A DNA stretch of 64,000 nucleotides from Pterobdella sp. o SKG-2022 (taxonomy: Eukaryota > Annelida > Clitellata > Hirudinida > Piscicolidae). The translations under genes were made by a program, and so were the position numbers. The notes under the pieces are model-generated. The model was not told where the DNA came from and did no database searches. It worked only from the letters and a program-made list of their open reading frames with translations. Numbering within the stretch: the stretch's first letter is position 1; every line of letters begins with the position of its first letter. Positions 23,786 to 35,440 of this stretch are shown one piece after another. The DNA is taken from positions 5,791,133-5,855,132 of the forward strand of contig OZ038327.1 in NCBI GenBank assembly GCA_964035795.1, written 5' to 3'.

Positions 23786-25287
23786 TTTCTGGAGCATTCC
23801 TATGGTCTTATATAGCATAAAAACAATCAAAAAATGTAAAAACAAACTATAGTGTGGGATCTCATGCGATCAACTTGTGTAACCATCGTGTACAGGCAAA
23901 CTTATGAAGTATTAGTAAACTGTTTGTAGGTGATCAAAAGCGCTTTGATACAAACTGAGTAAAATTTACAGAATTTGATGGGTCTACAAAAAAAAGATGG
24001 AAAAAATTTTAGTAAAGAGGAAAAATGTTCTTGAAGAAAAGACATGCATAAGAGTAATAAAATTCGAAGTAATAAAAAACATGTATGACAATGAAATGAG
24101 AACAAGAATAGAACCTTCGCCCGAAGAACTAGAAAGTTCAATTAAGTCAGAAAATTGTGGAAAAGAGTTACAATGAAGAATTCCATACACAAAACAACAA
24201 ATTTCGTAGATAGACGTTCATTCCAAGTGGAGCCAGTGGAGAGTGATAAAAGAAAGAGAAATTTGAAAGAACTAAGATGTGAGGAAAACAAGATGAGCAG
24301 CACCATTGAAGACTATTGAGAGAAGCAAGAATGAATCTGGTAGATTTTAGACCAACACAAAGCATCAGATGCACTGCTATCTGCCGATCAAATATATATA
24401 TAACAGTCGGAAAAATATGCTGCAAACGCCTGCATTTGATAGAAAGACTTGGAGCAAACTAAAACCACTAAGAATGTATTTTTGAAAAAATTAATCTTTG
24501 ATTTTGATTATTTTTTATAAATTCATTTGAATCAATTTATCGCACAGCCCTATTTCTATAAACTGATCAAATCTGTAAAATCTGAAAACTAATCTCGAAA
24601 TGTTTGTCGGCATCACCATTAAATTTAAGTCTTAATCTTAGGTTTCGTTTTTATTGTCTCAAAATATTCTAAAACGAAAGTTTCACTTCTTATTCAATTT
24701 AGTTTCATTCTAAGTTTTTAAATAGACTTTAGAGTCATTTTTTTTCAAAGACTACAATACTGTCTCTGCGTTCCTTCAAATTATTGTTTTGTTGTGGGTA
24801 ATTTTCCGTAATGAAAATATAAAGACTTCTTGCTTATTTTTACATTAGATATAAATAAGTGTACTGAAAATTTGGTAATGAATTGCCAAATTTTGTATTC
24901 AAATGCAATAATTTAGCAATCAGTAGCAACGATTTGGAAAGCAATTTTAAAGATATGGTAATCAATTGTAAAGATGCTATAACCAAATGCAAAGATTTGG
25001 TAATCAATTGAAATACCCTATATTTAAAATAGTGGTAAAAACTGAAAGCTTCATAACTCTCAACAAACCATTTTAATGTAAAAAAAATTTAAAAATTTGA
25101 GCACTGACGTTTTTTATTGATTTTAGTCTGAGCTTAACTTTTAATTATTTTTCGAAAAAACAATTCCAAGTGCTTTCAAAAAGGAAAAACTGCATAAGAT
25201 TGCAAGTGATGAAATTTTATTGATGCTGAACTACCATTTTGAAATTTTCAATTATTAAAATCCATCTTTATTTCAAACTTCAAATAT

Positions 25288-26733
25288 TCAATTATGAACA
25301 AGGTTTTCCAAGATAAACTTTTTGTAGTTAGCCACTTCAGTATAAACTGATGGATAATTGAGAGGGCAACCACTTGCCCCATAAGAAGCAATTCCCACCA
25401 GAATATCCTTGCCATTTCTACGACAAGTCAATGGTCCCCCGCTATCTCCCTACAAGTAATTTATTCATTCAAGCTGTCTAGCTCATAAACATGGTAAAAG
25501 CATTTTGAATCTACTTAGAACTTACATTGCAAGCCCCTGAATCTGGTCTTTTGACGCATATTTCGTTTTTGTTGTAAGGATAGAAATTTTTTTCACACTC
25601 AGCATCTTCAATTACTGGAATCTCAGATTTTTTCAAAACCGATAGATACTTCCCATTTTCATCTACGAACAAATCAAATGTTTTTTACTTTTTTCGAACT
25701 AACCCTTCAATCTATCATAATCAACATTTGACGGCAGAGTAAATTTGCATATAATATTGAAGCCTCACCTTTTCCCCATCCGCTGATCAGACATTTAGCT
25801 CCGACAAACTTATCATTTTCATCCTGGTTCCAATCAATAGGCTGGATTCGATCATTCAGCTGAATGGGTCTCTCAAAGGTGAGCACTGCTACGTCAAAAC
25901 CATTATGACGTCTCCATTCGGGGTGCTTGAAATTTAAAAATACGCTTTTTAATATTAACAAATTTGTCCAATTGAAAAAATTCTACCCATCCACTAATGA
26001 TTTTTTTTAATTTAAAATTATTTCATTTTTGAAAAGTCAAAAAAGAAAATTTTTACAATAGCGATGTTTTTGATGTAGGCTAATTTATGGTGGTGATTAT
26101 TTAAATCTTTGTTGATTATTCCTGCCACAATTCTGTACTCATAGAGCTTCCTGGAAAAAAGTTTTGAGTAAATTCAATTTAGAAAGACATTAAATCAAAA
26201 TAAAACACACCCCGTTTCAACACAATGAGCTGCAGTTAGTGCCTGGTGTTCACTAATCAGGGCTGCTCCACAAACGTGTTGCCAATACTTAGCATTTCTA
26301 AAATTATATTGCTCCAGCATCAGTTGGTGAGGTATCTCTCCAGGCTGTATTGAACAATACATAATTAATTTATAACTTTGGACAAAAACTTCTATTTATG
26401 AATAAAATGTTTTGAAGTAGATCAAAAAAAAATTTTTAACCAAATTTATATTGTTACAGCAAGCTTATATGTTTGCTTTCCTAAAAAATTATCAAATTCT
26501 AGCAAAAATAAAGATATTTAAATAGATGAGTTATACATAAAACAGTTAACATTACTTTAGCGTCTTCACCGTTTATGATGGGTTCTGCACCCAAAGGTTC
26601 AGTCAAGGCGAAGTTCGGAAGGGCTGCAAAATACCAGTACAAAAGTAAATTTGAAAATATTCAGAAAAAATAGGTTTACCTAGAATGAAGTGCAGAAGTG
26701 TACCGAAGAACAAAACGAGAATGGCCTCCATAA
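25288..26733 (-). pseudogene. S1 serine protease, left copy, frameshifted in exon 1
   Basis: Mirror copy of the protease at 32,910-34,353, with exons (-) 26733-26680, 26623-26556, 26344-26211, 26150-26057, 25925-25769, 25662-25526 and 25449-25288. Exons 2-7 encode the same chymotrypsin fold: IINGEDAK activation site, TAAHC (His57), FDVAVL (Asp102) and GDSGGP (Ser195). Exon 1 has two extra bases compared with the right copy (an AC dinucleotide near 26,699-26,702). The signal-peptide frame therefore shifts after the tenth codon and hits TAG at the exon end (26,682-26,680). All splice sites remain intact. So it is a very young pseudogene, or a base-calling error at a dinucleotide. The poly(A) signal is at 25,267-25,272. 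Confidence 0.8.
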
Positions 26734-27060
26734 TTTGAAATTTGCTTCGCCTTCTTCCAATCGAGCTTAAATACAATCAAAAACAATCAGTGTATTGATT
26801 AGGCTTCAAAACTTTTCTTTTAAAAAGTTTGTTTATGTTGAAATTTTGACAAGTAGAAAAAATTTTCTGATTGATTAAGTTCATCTTTTTAATGCGGTTT
26901 TTCACATTTTTATACCAGTCAAGATGAGACGATAAATACTGGAGAAGCATCGATTCAAGTCAAAAATTTCATATAAATAATGACAACTTGACTAATAAAA
27001 ACCCTTTAAAAATTATTTCTGCAATTTGAATTACTAGCTCGATTCATTATATTTTTATGC

Positions 27061-28332
27061 AAATTTGTTATAATATTTTCAAATCTTTAATGATGAAAGT
27101 ATGAAATCGATCTTTCCTTTGTCTTTGCAGGCTAATAAAAAAATTTAACGTTGTCGTAATTAGTTACCACATAGAAAATAACATACATAAATTCAAACAA
27201 GAGTTTGATTAGCTCAAACTAATACAGTATTAAAAAACACTGGGCAAACAGTCAAGTATCAATTGATAATGTAAGCTAGCCTTACGAAAAGCTTCGTGCC
27301 ATTTAATAAATACTTGGTGCTTGTTTTCCTTACTTTTAGTCAGGTATCAGTTGAATAATTTTTGTTTGCTTCTTGCAGTTGTTCCCATTCATTCTAGCTT
27401 TTCACCCTTTTCACCATATTCTACAGAATTTTTCACACACGCACAAAAGCATCTTTTGTTTTTTGAAATATAATTCATTTGAGAACAACTCTGAAAGTCT
27501 GTTGTAGCATTATACGATTTATTTATGACATGCATTCTTATGCGCATGAAAATGTTGTTTTGGAAGTTCTGGTTTTCAAGTGGCCTGGAAGATTGTTTCA
27601 AAGAACTGGTGCAGCAACTTGAAATCTTTTTTTTATCAAAAAGATATTTACCCTCACTCTAACGATTTCCATTGTGCTGGATGATCTGAGTTTTATTTAG
27701 GTAATGAAGACAGGGTTGTTACTTTAGAAAAAAATTAATGATGTGAGGATTAAATAGAACTACTGGTCAATGCAAAAAAAATAAATAATAAAAAAGCAGT
27801 TGTAGGTGCAAAAAACTTTAGGAAGAAAAACTATTTAAGGTTGAGACAAAATGAGTACAAAATGCATAAAAATTGGAGCTAATATAGTTGAATAAAAAAA
27901 TTTAGTTCTGGAATGTACAGAAGATGAAGCAGAAAAAATGAAAAAAAAATTCAAATATAAAAGCAACATGGATGAAGAGGAATGTAGTATCCTGAACGAT
28001 AATGGAGGATTAAGTGAGTACTGATGAATTGCGATAAGGTTGGACTTATCGAAAATTGTAGTTGGATAAAATTTGTTTTACATTTTCTTCAAAAAATTCT
28101 TCATAATTTAAGAAGTATATTTTAATTAATTTAAAATTACTGAGAACATGCGATGTCTTGAAAACTTTCAATAAAAATTTATAAAACCGCGCAACACAAT
28201 TTAATTTCAGTAACAACAGCTTAGCAAAATATTTTTATAATCAAACAAAACAAACACAACATTTTTATTAACATTTAATAATCATTAACTTTTTTTGTAT
28301 GACTTTTGATCCCATCGGACTGATTTTTCACA
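27061..28332. other. Spacer between protease copies, left part
   Basis: AT-rich, no supported exon. A CTTACGAAAAGCTTCGTG half-arm of a foldback family is at about 27,282-27,300. Confidence 0.4.
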
Positions 28333-28821
28333 ATGGATAACTCACATTCATTGAAGTCTCGTTTATTAAAGAAACAAGAGAAAAAACCACGCGTAGATTT
28401 AAACAAAGCTTTTTATTTTCCAATCCCATCTGAACCCACAAGTTCATCATCTTCTTCTGAAGTTAGTTCTACAGCAGACGAATCATATGATTTTGAACCT
28501 TCTTCAGAAACATCACGAAGAACTTCGAACCAGAATTTGGGGTCAGAGATTCAACTCGAAGCTCAAAAAGACGATTCTTATGATGACTATGTTAATATAG
28601 ATGAGTTTTATCGTTTGTACACTCAAGTCCTTCCTTTGGACTCAATCCAATCTTCCGAATGGAGACAGCCTGTATACACTTTGGAAGAAATGAAAAGACG
28701 CATTCTATCTGAGCATGACGATGCTGTTACGAGTGATTCAACAATAGAAAGAAAGCTAGCTCAACTGATGAACTATTTGAAGAAAAAAAAAAGCATCTTT
28801 CAACTGAAACTATGTTTTTGA
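28333..28821 (+). CDS. Unrecognised acidic/Ser-rich protein, possible frameshift
   Basis: Open frame of 162 residues from an ATG, with a basic N-terminus (SRLLKKQEKKPRVDLNKAF), a Ser/Glu-rich stretch (about residues 36-66) and a more ordered segment, VNIDEFYRLYTQVLPLDSI. It runs into a run of ten adenines at about 28,782-28,791, after which this frame soon ends. In another frame, the sequence after the run stays open for about 50 codons to TGA or TAA near 28,940, with similar composition (for example KHFGGAMKLTLNQLINYI). So the real protein may continue there. I do not recognise the family. It sits alone between the two protease copies. Confidence 0.4.
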   Translation: MDNSHSLKSRLLKKQEKKPRVDLNKAFYFPIPSEPTSSSSSSEVSSTADESYDFEPSSETSRRTSNQNLGSEIQLEAQKDDSYDDYVNIDEFYRLYTQVLPLDSIQSSEWRQPVYTLEEMKRRILSEHDDAVTSDSTIERKLAQLMNYLKKKKSIFQLKLCF

Positions 28822-29159
28822 GAGACACTAGCAAAAGAAACAAATTTATTCAAGAATGCAGTAAGAAAGCAAATCTCAAAGCTTTTAAACATTTTGGTGG
28901 AGCGATGAAGCTCACTTTGAACCAATTAATAAATTATATATAATTATTATATAAAATTTCAAATAAACTGAAAAATGAAATGTTTGTATTTGCTTATACA
29001 TTTTTTGGTTTTGAATCTCAGCGTACTCCGTTCTGGTTTGCTCTTTGACGCTACCACCAATCACATGGAAGCATTATTTCGAACATACTCATTTGACTTT
29101 AGGAACATAAATTTGAGCAAAAGACAGTGTAGCTTTTATTCAAAACGATAGTGCAAGGA

Positions 29160-29515
29160 TCAACTATCCAACATCAGTCTTTTTATGCAAAGACCCAAGG
29201 AATACAACTCATCTCTGTTATTATTCTTTGTGGATCTAGGCAGAGCATATGATTCAGTCGAAAGAAATGCTTTATGGAAAATTTCACATCGCTCATACAA
29301 CCTTCCAAATAAGATCATCAACATATGAAAAGCTATCCACGATGGTACACAAGTAGTAGTTGAGATATGAAGGCCAAATGTCATATTTGCAGTAAGTTCT
29401 GGAGACAAACAAGGAAAATTTTCATCTTCATGTTGTTCGACCTGTTTTGAACGCTATAACTACAAACGCACTAGAAACTCACAAACACATTGGAGTAAAT
29501 ATTTCGTAAGTCTAC
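29160..29515 (+). pseudogene. RTE-type reverse transcriptase fragment
   Basis: The plus frame contains FVDLGRAYDSVERNALWKI, the palm A motif of LINE reverse transcriptases, followed by KAIHDGTQVVVEI and SSGDKQG (degenerate QGC/QGD box). In-frame stops are present. Confidence 0.65.
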
Positions 29516-29534
29516 CTTATGAATAACATTTACG

Positions 29535-29710
29535 TCGGCCCCTATAGCTCAATGTTTGAGCATTAGAATAACTATCTAAGGATACCGGGTTTGATCCCGC
29601 GTGGACCGACAATTAGCGCCTGTTCCACAGTGTGTTATCGCTAAATTAAGTTTGTAGCAAACGCTTTGATCTATAAGAAAAAGTGCTTTATAAATACCGC
29701 ATTACATTAC
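29535..29710 (+). repeat. tRNA-derived SINE, copy 2
   Basis: Same structure as the copy at 18,227: TCGGCCCC tRNA-Ile-like head with T-arm GGGTTTGATCCCGC, CCTGTTCCACAGTGTGTT body and GTGCTTTATAAATACCGC-ATTACATTAC tail. Confidence 0.88.
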
Positions 29711-31020
29711 GTTTCAAAAAGTCAAGTGAAGCCGTTTTTTAAGAATTATTTATTTAAAGTAAACGTGATAAGCTATTATGATTTTTAAAAATTTTATTTT
29801 AAGATTAAATTTTTGTCGAACGAAAATATTTTTCAAATTATTGCTAAATTATTTTAAATTACCGACTCAAAAGTTGAAAAGTTGTCGACCTTCGATGGGC
29901 TTATTTAAAATGTAGAGTTCAAAGTTAATAATTATCATATAATTTCTTGTTTCTCTACATAAAGACAGTTGAAAATCAATGGGAAAAGGTACGCAATTGA
30001 AAGAATTTTGACAAACGCCATTTTTTCTCTGAATAATGAAAAAAAAATTGATTATATTTTTCAAATATACAAAAAGTTTCGATGAAAAAATTTCTATTTT
30101 TTTGAAAAATCCAGCATTCTATAGAAAAAATTTTCTCAAAATAATGCCATCAAAAGTGGAAGCAGGATATGAGAAAAAACAACCCAGAACCATCTTGCTG
30201 CTTGAAAATAAGCTGAACTCCAAAGTTCTAAAAACAACAATATGAAGGGAACTTGAAACCACATTTTTTTCAAGGTTTGCTTAAATAAAGCATAAAAAGT
30301 TTCGCAAACAAACTAGAAACCAGCACATAATAATGGACAGCCTAGTCAAAATTATATTTTCAGAAAAAAAAAATTTATTACAATGGTTTGAACAGAAAAA
30401 AAATTTTCTTGGTTGATGCCAGAAAAGAATACAAGACCTTTGTTCATCTCAAAAATGGGGGAAGGAGTTTGATGGTTTAAAGAGAATTTTCTTTGATGGG
30501 AGAAAAAAAGATAGGCAATCTGAGAAACCAGCAAACATCTCCAAATTATCTTGAATCATTAAGTGCACACTTCATCTTTTTTTCAAATTAAAATTCATTT
30601 TCCAACAGGATAATAGTTTTATTAAACAAGGTTTTGAAGTAATGTCTCACTTTGGGAAAGAAAAGTCGGTGATATCGTTTCAAATTATGAAGATTAATAT
30701 TTTGTTAAAGCCTTCTCATCTGAATACTTGAGTTTGAGGTTCTTCGTGATGTTCCTGTTGAAGGTAAAAGATATGATGTTTCTCTTATAGGACTACTATA
30801 GCACTGTTTTTCAAAAGAAGTTGTTGAGACTATCGGTAAATTTTATAGCTTGCTTATTCTATAAGTTTGAGGTGGGAAATCTGACGATCAAAACTTTCAA
30901 AAATCATTCTAAAAAAATGAAAATCAATTTTCCAACATTTAACAATTCTTATACAGTGGTGATATATGACATCAATTTGAGGAATTCATACATAATACTG
31001 AAAATGAAGCTATAATTTTT
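29711..31020. other. Gene-free AT-rich spacer
   Basis: Short lysine- and phenylalanine-rich frames only; no domain or repeat recognised. Confidence 0.4.
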
Positions 31021-31450
31021 TTATAGTTCATCAATTTTTGCGCTATTAGTACCATAAAGCTGAGCCCATAGGCCAGAGTCCTTCATGAAATATATCGTTT
31101 TTTTGTATACGAAGTCTGATGAAGAGAAACATAGCTTTATGAGGTCTGTAATGTCGTCGGATGTAAGATAAGTGTGTTTATGAAAGTTAGGACTTTTCTT
31201 AAGTTGATTGTTTATGGAGTTTATGCATTTTTTTAGTAAGATCGATGGAAACAAGGCTTCTCCGTCAAAACTAACAAGATATTTTTCATCTTTCAAGTTA
31301 ATTTCTTTGAGGCTTGACGAACTCTGTTGAGTTTTTGCAGATGACGTCACAAGCATCCACTAATGGCTGTATTATTTGGATTATTTGGGATGCCAATGGT
31401 TTTTGGGGGCAGCTCCTACAGGATATTATTCTTGCAGAGAACTTCTCATT
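31021..31450 (-). pseudogene. Penelope-like reverse transcriptase fragment
   Basis: The minus frame reads KYLVSFDGEALFPSILLKK, then TDLIKLCFSSSDFVYKKTIY and FMKDSGLWAQL. This fits the Penelope-like RT palm (LVSFDVxxLFxSIP) and the following (F.....Y.Q.xGxxMG) region in degenerate form. The MGSPLSP box is not recognisable and the frame then ends. Confidence 0.6.
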
Positions 31451-32579
31451 TTTTATGGGCTTTAATTAATGGATAAGCAACAGAAATAAATCAATCTGAA
31501 GGGTAAATTTGTAGCCATTCTTATAGTTTATCCCGGGTTTTAGAGCATCTCAATCAACACGTGATTCATTTTCCAGTTCTTAACTAACCGGTTTGTTCTC
31601 AGCTTTGTAGAGACGTTCAATATAAGTTATCAATCTATCCTTTATTGCCTTCAGTTCAGTGAGCAAAGCACCATTTTTGTTGCAACCATTCCTATTTCAC
31701 TACCTTTGCTCATGAAACTAAAATTTCAACTTTTTGGATATTTTTTCAAGTGTTTTGAGCGCTCTACACAACAACTGTCTTATTAGTGATAGAGCGTCAA
31801 AAGGCTAACCAAAACCTGAGTTTTATAGAATACTAAGATTTAGAAAAATTAAGTTACCAACGAACATTTATTAAAATTCAATAAAAATAAGTTTAGTTTA
31901 TGAATTAGTGAACATTTTCTAAAAATTTTTAAAAATAAATTAATTGAAAGTGATTTATTGTGGTTCATAGCTCAACCAAACTGTTTAGAAGAGTAGAAAC
32001 CTGGTTTCTTACTGTATTTTTGAGTAAATGTGTTTTTTTTGCTAGTGTCTTTTTCAAAAACATGGTTTTCATTGCAAGATTCATTGTTTCTTTTTCAAAT
32101 AGTTTTACAGTCGATCTAGCTTTCTTCTTTTTTTGCACTTGTACGATTACTCGCATCAGCATTGTCAAGCTCAAGTTGAATTGTTTCAAAGAAGTATTTA
32201 AGTTGTCCATTGTTGGTTTGTTATAAGATATTTCATTTTGTCAACGTAGACTTTTAGCCCCACTTTCAAAGACAATATGAAGATCGATTAAATATTTTGT
32301 CATTATTATTTCAAAAATAATTTATAAAAATTTTCTCACAAAAGAGGGTGAGATTCTTCTGAAAAAAAAGTATAATATTTTATTCATATCATTTTAAAGT
32401 TTTGATATAGTTCTAAATCTTCGGTGTGTTTAATTGAAATAAGAAATCTTCAATTTGAAGATTTGAAATTATATTACAATGTATCAGAGATGAATTATCT
32501 GACACATATTCATTAGTTTCTCATAATAGATGTGAGAATTTTTGGTTAAAAAACATAAACTTTAGCAACACCTGCAAAT
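31451..32579. other. Gene-free spacer, right part
   Basis: No exon supported; open frames here lack recognisable domains. Confidence 0.4.
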
Positions 32580-32721
32580 AAAATAATGAATCGAGCTAGT
32601 AATTCAACTTGCAAAAATATTTTCAATATAAATTTTTTTTCAGTCAACCTCAAGTTGTCATTATTTATATGAAATTTTTGACTTGAATCGATGCTTCTCC
32701 AGTATTTATCGTCTCATCTTG

Positions 32722-32732
32722 ACTGGTATAAA
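32722..32732 (+). promoter_or_regulatory. Candidate TATA box of the right protease gene
   Basis: TATAAAAATG lies about 180 bases before the ATG, and a second TATTTAAG lies about 35 bases before it. Both are preserved in the left copy. Either may set the transcription start; untested. Confidence 0.35.
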
Positions 32733-32909
32733 AATGTGAAAAACCGCATTAAAAAGATGAACTTAATCAATCAGAAAATTTTTTCTACTTGTCAAAATTT
32801 CAACATAAACAAACTTTTTAAAAGAAGAGTTTTGAAGCCTAATCAATACACTGATTGTTTTTGATTGTATTTAAGCTCGATTGGAAGAAGACGAAGCAAA
32901 TTTCAAATT

Positions 32910-34353
32910 ATGGAGGCCATTCTCGTTTTGTTCTTCGGTACACTTCTGCACTTCATTCTAGGTAAACCTATTTTTTCTGAATATTTTCAAATTTACTTTT
33001 GTACTGGTATTTTGCAGCCCTTCCGAACTTCGCCTTGACTGAACCTTTGGGTGCAGAACCCATCATAAACGGTGAAGACGCTAAAGTAATGTTAACTGTT
33101 TTATGTATAACTCATCTATTTAAATATCTTTATTTTTGCTAGAATTTGATAATTTTTTAGGAAAGCAAACATATAAGCTTGCTGTAACAATATAAATTTG
33201 GTTAAAAATTTTTTTTTGATCTACTTCAAAACATTTTATTCATAAATAGAAGTTTTTGTCCAAAGTTATAAATTAATTATATATTGTTCAATACAGCCTG
33301 GAGAGATACCTCACCAACTGATGCTGGAGCAATATAATTTTAGAAATGCTAAGTATTGGCAACACGTTTGTGGAGCAGCCCTGATTAGTGAACACCAGGC
33401 ACTAACTGCAGCTCATTGTGTTGAAACGGGGTGTGTTTTATTTTGATTTAATGTCTTTCTAAATTGAATTTACTCAAAACTTTTTTCCAGGAAGCTCTAT
33501 GAGTACAGAATTGTGGCAGGAATAATCAACAAAGATTTAAATAATCACCACCATAAATTAGCCTACATCAAAAACATCGCTATTGTAAAAATTTTCTTTT
33601 TTGACTTTTCAAAAATGAAATAATTTTAAATTAAAAAAAATCATTAGTGGATGGGTAGAATTTTTTCAATTGGACAAATTTGTTAATATTAAAAAGCGTA
33701 TTTTTAAATTTCAAGCACCCCGAATGGAGACGTCATAATGGTTTTGACGTAGCAGTGCTCACCTTTGAGAGACCCATTCAGCTGAATGATCGAATCCAGC
33801 CTATTGATTGGAACCAGGATGAAAATGATAAGTTTGTCGGAGCTAAATGTCTGATCAGCGGGTGGGGAAAAGGTGAGGCTTCAATATTATATGCAAATTT
33901 ACTCTGCCGTCAAATGTTGATTATGATAGATTGAAGGGTTAGTTCGAAAAAAGTAAAAAACATTTGATTTTTTCGTAGATGAAAATGGGAAGTATCTATC
34001 GGTTTTGAAAAAATCTGAGATTCCAGTAATTGAAGATGCTGAGTGTGAAAAAAATTTCTATCCTTACAACAAAAACGAAATATGCGTCAAAAGACCAGAT
34101 TCAGGGGCTTGCAATGTAAGTTCTAAGTAGATTCAAAATGCTTTTACCATGTTTATGAGCTAGACAGCTTGAATGAATAAATTACTTGTAGGGAGATAGC
34201 GGGGGACCATTGACTTGTCGTAGAAATGGCAAGGATATTCTGGTGGGAATTGCTTCTTATGGGGCAAGTGGTTGCCCTCTCAATTATCCATCAGTTTATA
34301 CTGAAGTGGCTAACTACAAAAAGTTTATCTTGGAAAACCTTGTTCATAATTGA
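32910..34353 (+). CDS. Secreted S1 (chymotrypsin-fold) serine protease, 7 exons
   Basis: Intact 267-residue S1 protease. Exons: 32910-32961, 33018-33085, 33297-33430, 33491-33584, 33716-33872, 33979-34115, 34192-34353; all phases agree. Residues 1-18 are a hydrophobic signal peptide (MEAILVLFFGTLLHFILA). The mature enzyme likely starts at IINGEDAK without a conventional Arg/Lys immediately before it (sequence GAEP-IING). The catalytic triad is present: His in LTAAHC, Asp in FDVAVL, Ser in GDSGGP. The S1 pocket is unusual. Position 189 is Gly and 190 Ala (DSGACNGDSGGP), with Ser at 226 (YPSVYTEV), so trypsin-like Arg/Lys cleavage is unlikely and chymotrypsin- or elastase-like activity is possible. 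Numbering is inferred from the GDSGGP anchor. Likely extracellular or digestive. Confidence 0.95.
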
Positions 34354-34368
34354 ATATTTGAAGTTTGA

Positions 34369-34374
34369 AATAAA
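34369..34374 (+). promoter_or_regulatory. Poly(A) signal of the right protease gene
   Basis: AATAAA 16 bases after the stop codon, mirrored at 25,267-25,272 in the left copy. Confidence 0.6.
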
Positions 34375-35440
34375 GATGGATTTTAATAATTGAAAATTTC
34401 AAAATGGTAGTTCAGCATCAATAAAATTTCATCACTTGCAATCTTATGCCTTTATACTATTTGAAACCATTTGAAGAATAATTAAAAGTTGAGTTCAAAC
34501 TAAAATCTATAAAATTATCAGTGTTCGAATTTGAAAAATTATTCATTCGTTTGTCATAAAACATGTTTTATGATGAAACGTGAGTTTATGATAGAGCTAA
34601 ACTCAGTATTTTCATATAAATGTATGTTAAAAATCTCTTACTTTTCATGGAAAAATTTTGAAAAATTAATCGCTGAAAATATATAAAGATGTCTCTGAAA
34701 AGTTATACACGAAGTGGTTTGATAAAATAAAAAAGGTCCTTATTATTACTTATATTTCAAATAGTATATGACCACTGATCAAAATGATTTTTCTAAAGTT
34801 AAAAAATCGTTTCAAATTTCAATGAAAAATCGAAAATACTTGAACACAACAATAATTTTTTATGTTTGGAATTCTATATTGAAACTTTTTGTTCTGGTTT
34901 TTTAACTCAGTTCAACTTCTTTGTTATTTTGACCAAAACCCTCTTCTCGTTGTCCATCCTTCCTCATCCTCATTATTCATTCATTTGCAGTCTTCTTTCC
35001 TTTATGCTGATTCTTTTTTTTTAACTTTTTTCCTCTCACTCAAGTTTTTTCTATTCTACTTTTCCTTATTGTAAATTTTTCAAAACTTATTTTTATTCAG
35101 TTTGTTTCAAAGAACTTTTGATCCCCTATGAAAGGCATACTATTACATCGTAAGTTTGCTTGCACACAACGCTTGCACAAGTTGATCGCATGAGACTCCA
35201 CAGTATGGTTTATTTTTACATTTTTATTTGATATTTTATTTTTGATTGTTTTCATGTTTTCATATGGTTGTTGTGATGCTTCAGAAAAAGCAAATACTCA
35301 TTCTGAATAGGTTTTGATCAGAAGAATGTGAGCAATGCAAGAAGTGAGGCACCCTCCAAATATATAGCTTTGAGAGGCAGCAGAAATAAGTTAATGAACG
35401 TGAAAATGCTTTCTCTTCAATCATTATACAAATTTTAATT

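Larger units (their letters stand above)
23250..27060. repeat. Left arm of large inverted duplication
   Basis: Reverse complement of 32,580-35,440. The inner part (about 25,197-26,985) is almost identical to 32,655-34,449, and the outer part (23,250-25,190) is clearly diverged but collinear. Example: GATCTCATGCGATCAACTTG near 23,860 against CAAGTTGATCGCATGAGACT at about 35,180. About 400 bases (roughly 23,395-23,780) are present here but absent from the right arm. Confidence 0.88.
32580..35440. repeat. Right arm of large inverted duplication
   Basis: Inverted partner of 23,250-27,060. Near-identity begins at about 32,655 (CAAGTTGTCATTATTTATAT) and ends at about 34,449 (ACTTGCAATCTTATGC). Outside these points the similarity falls sharply but continues collinearly to about 35,430. 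Confidence 0.88.
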
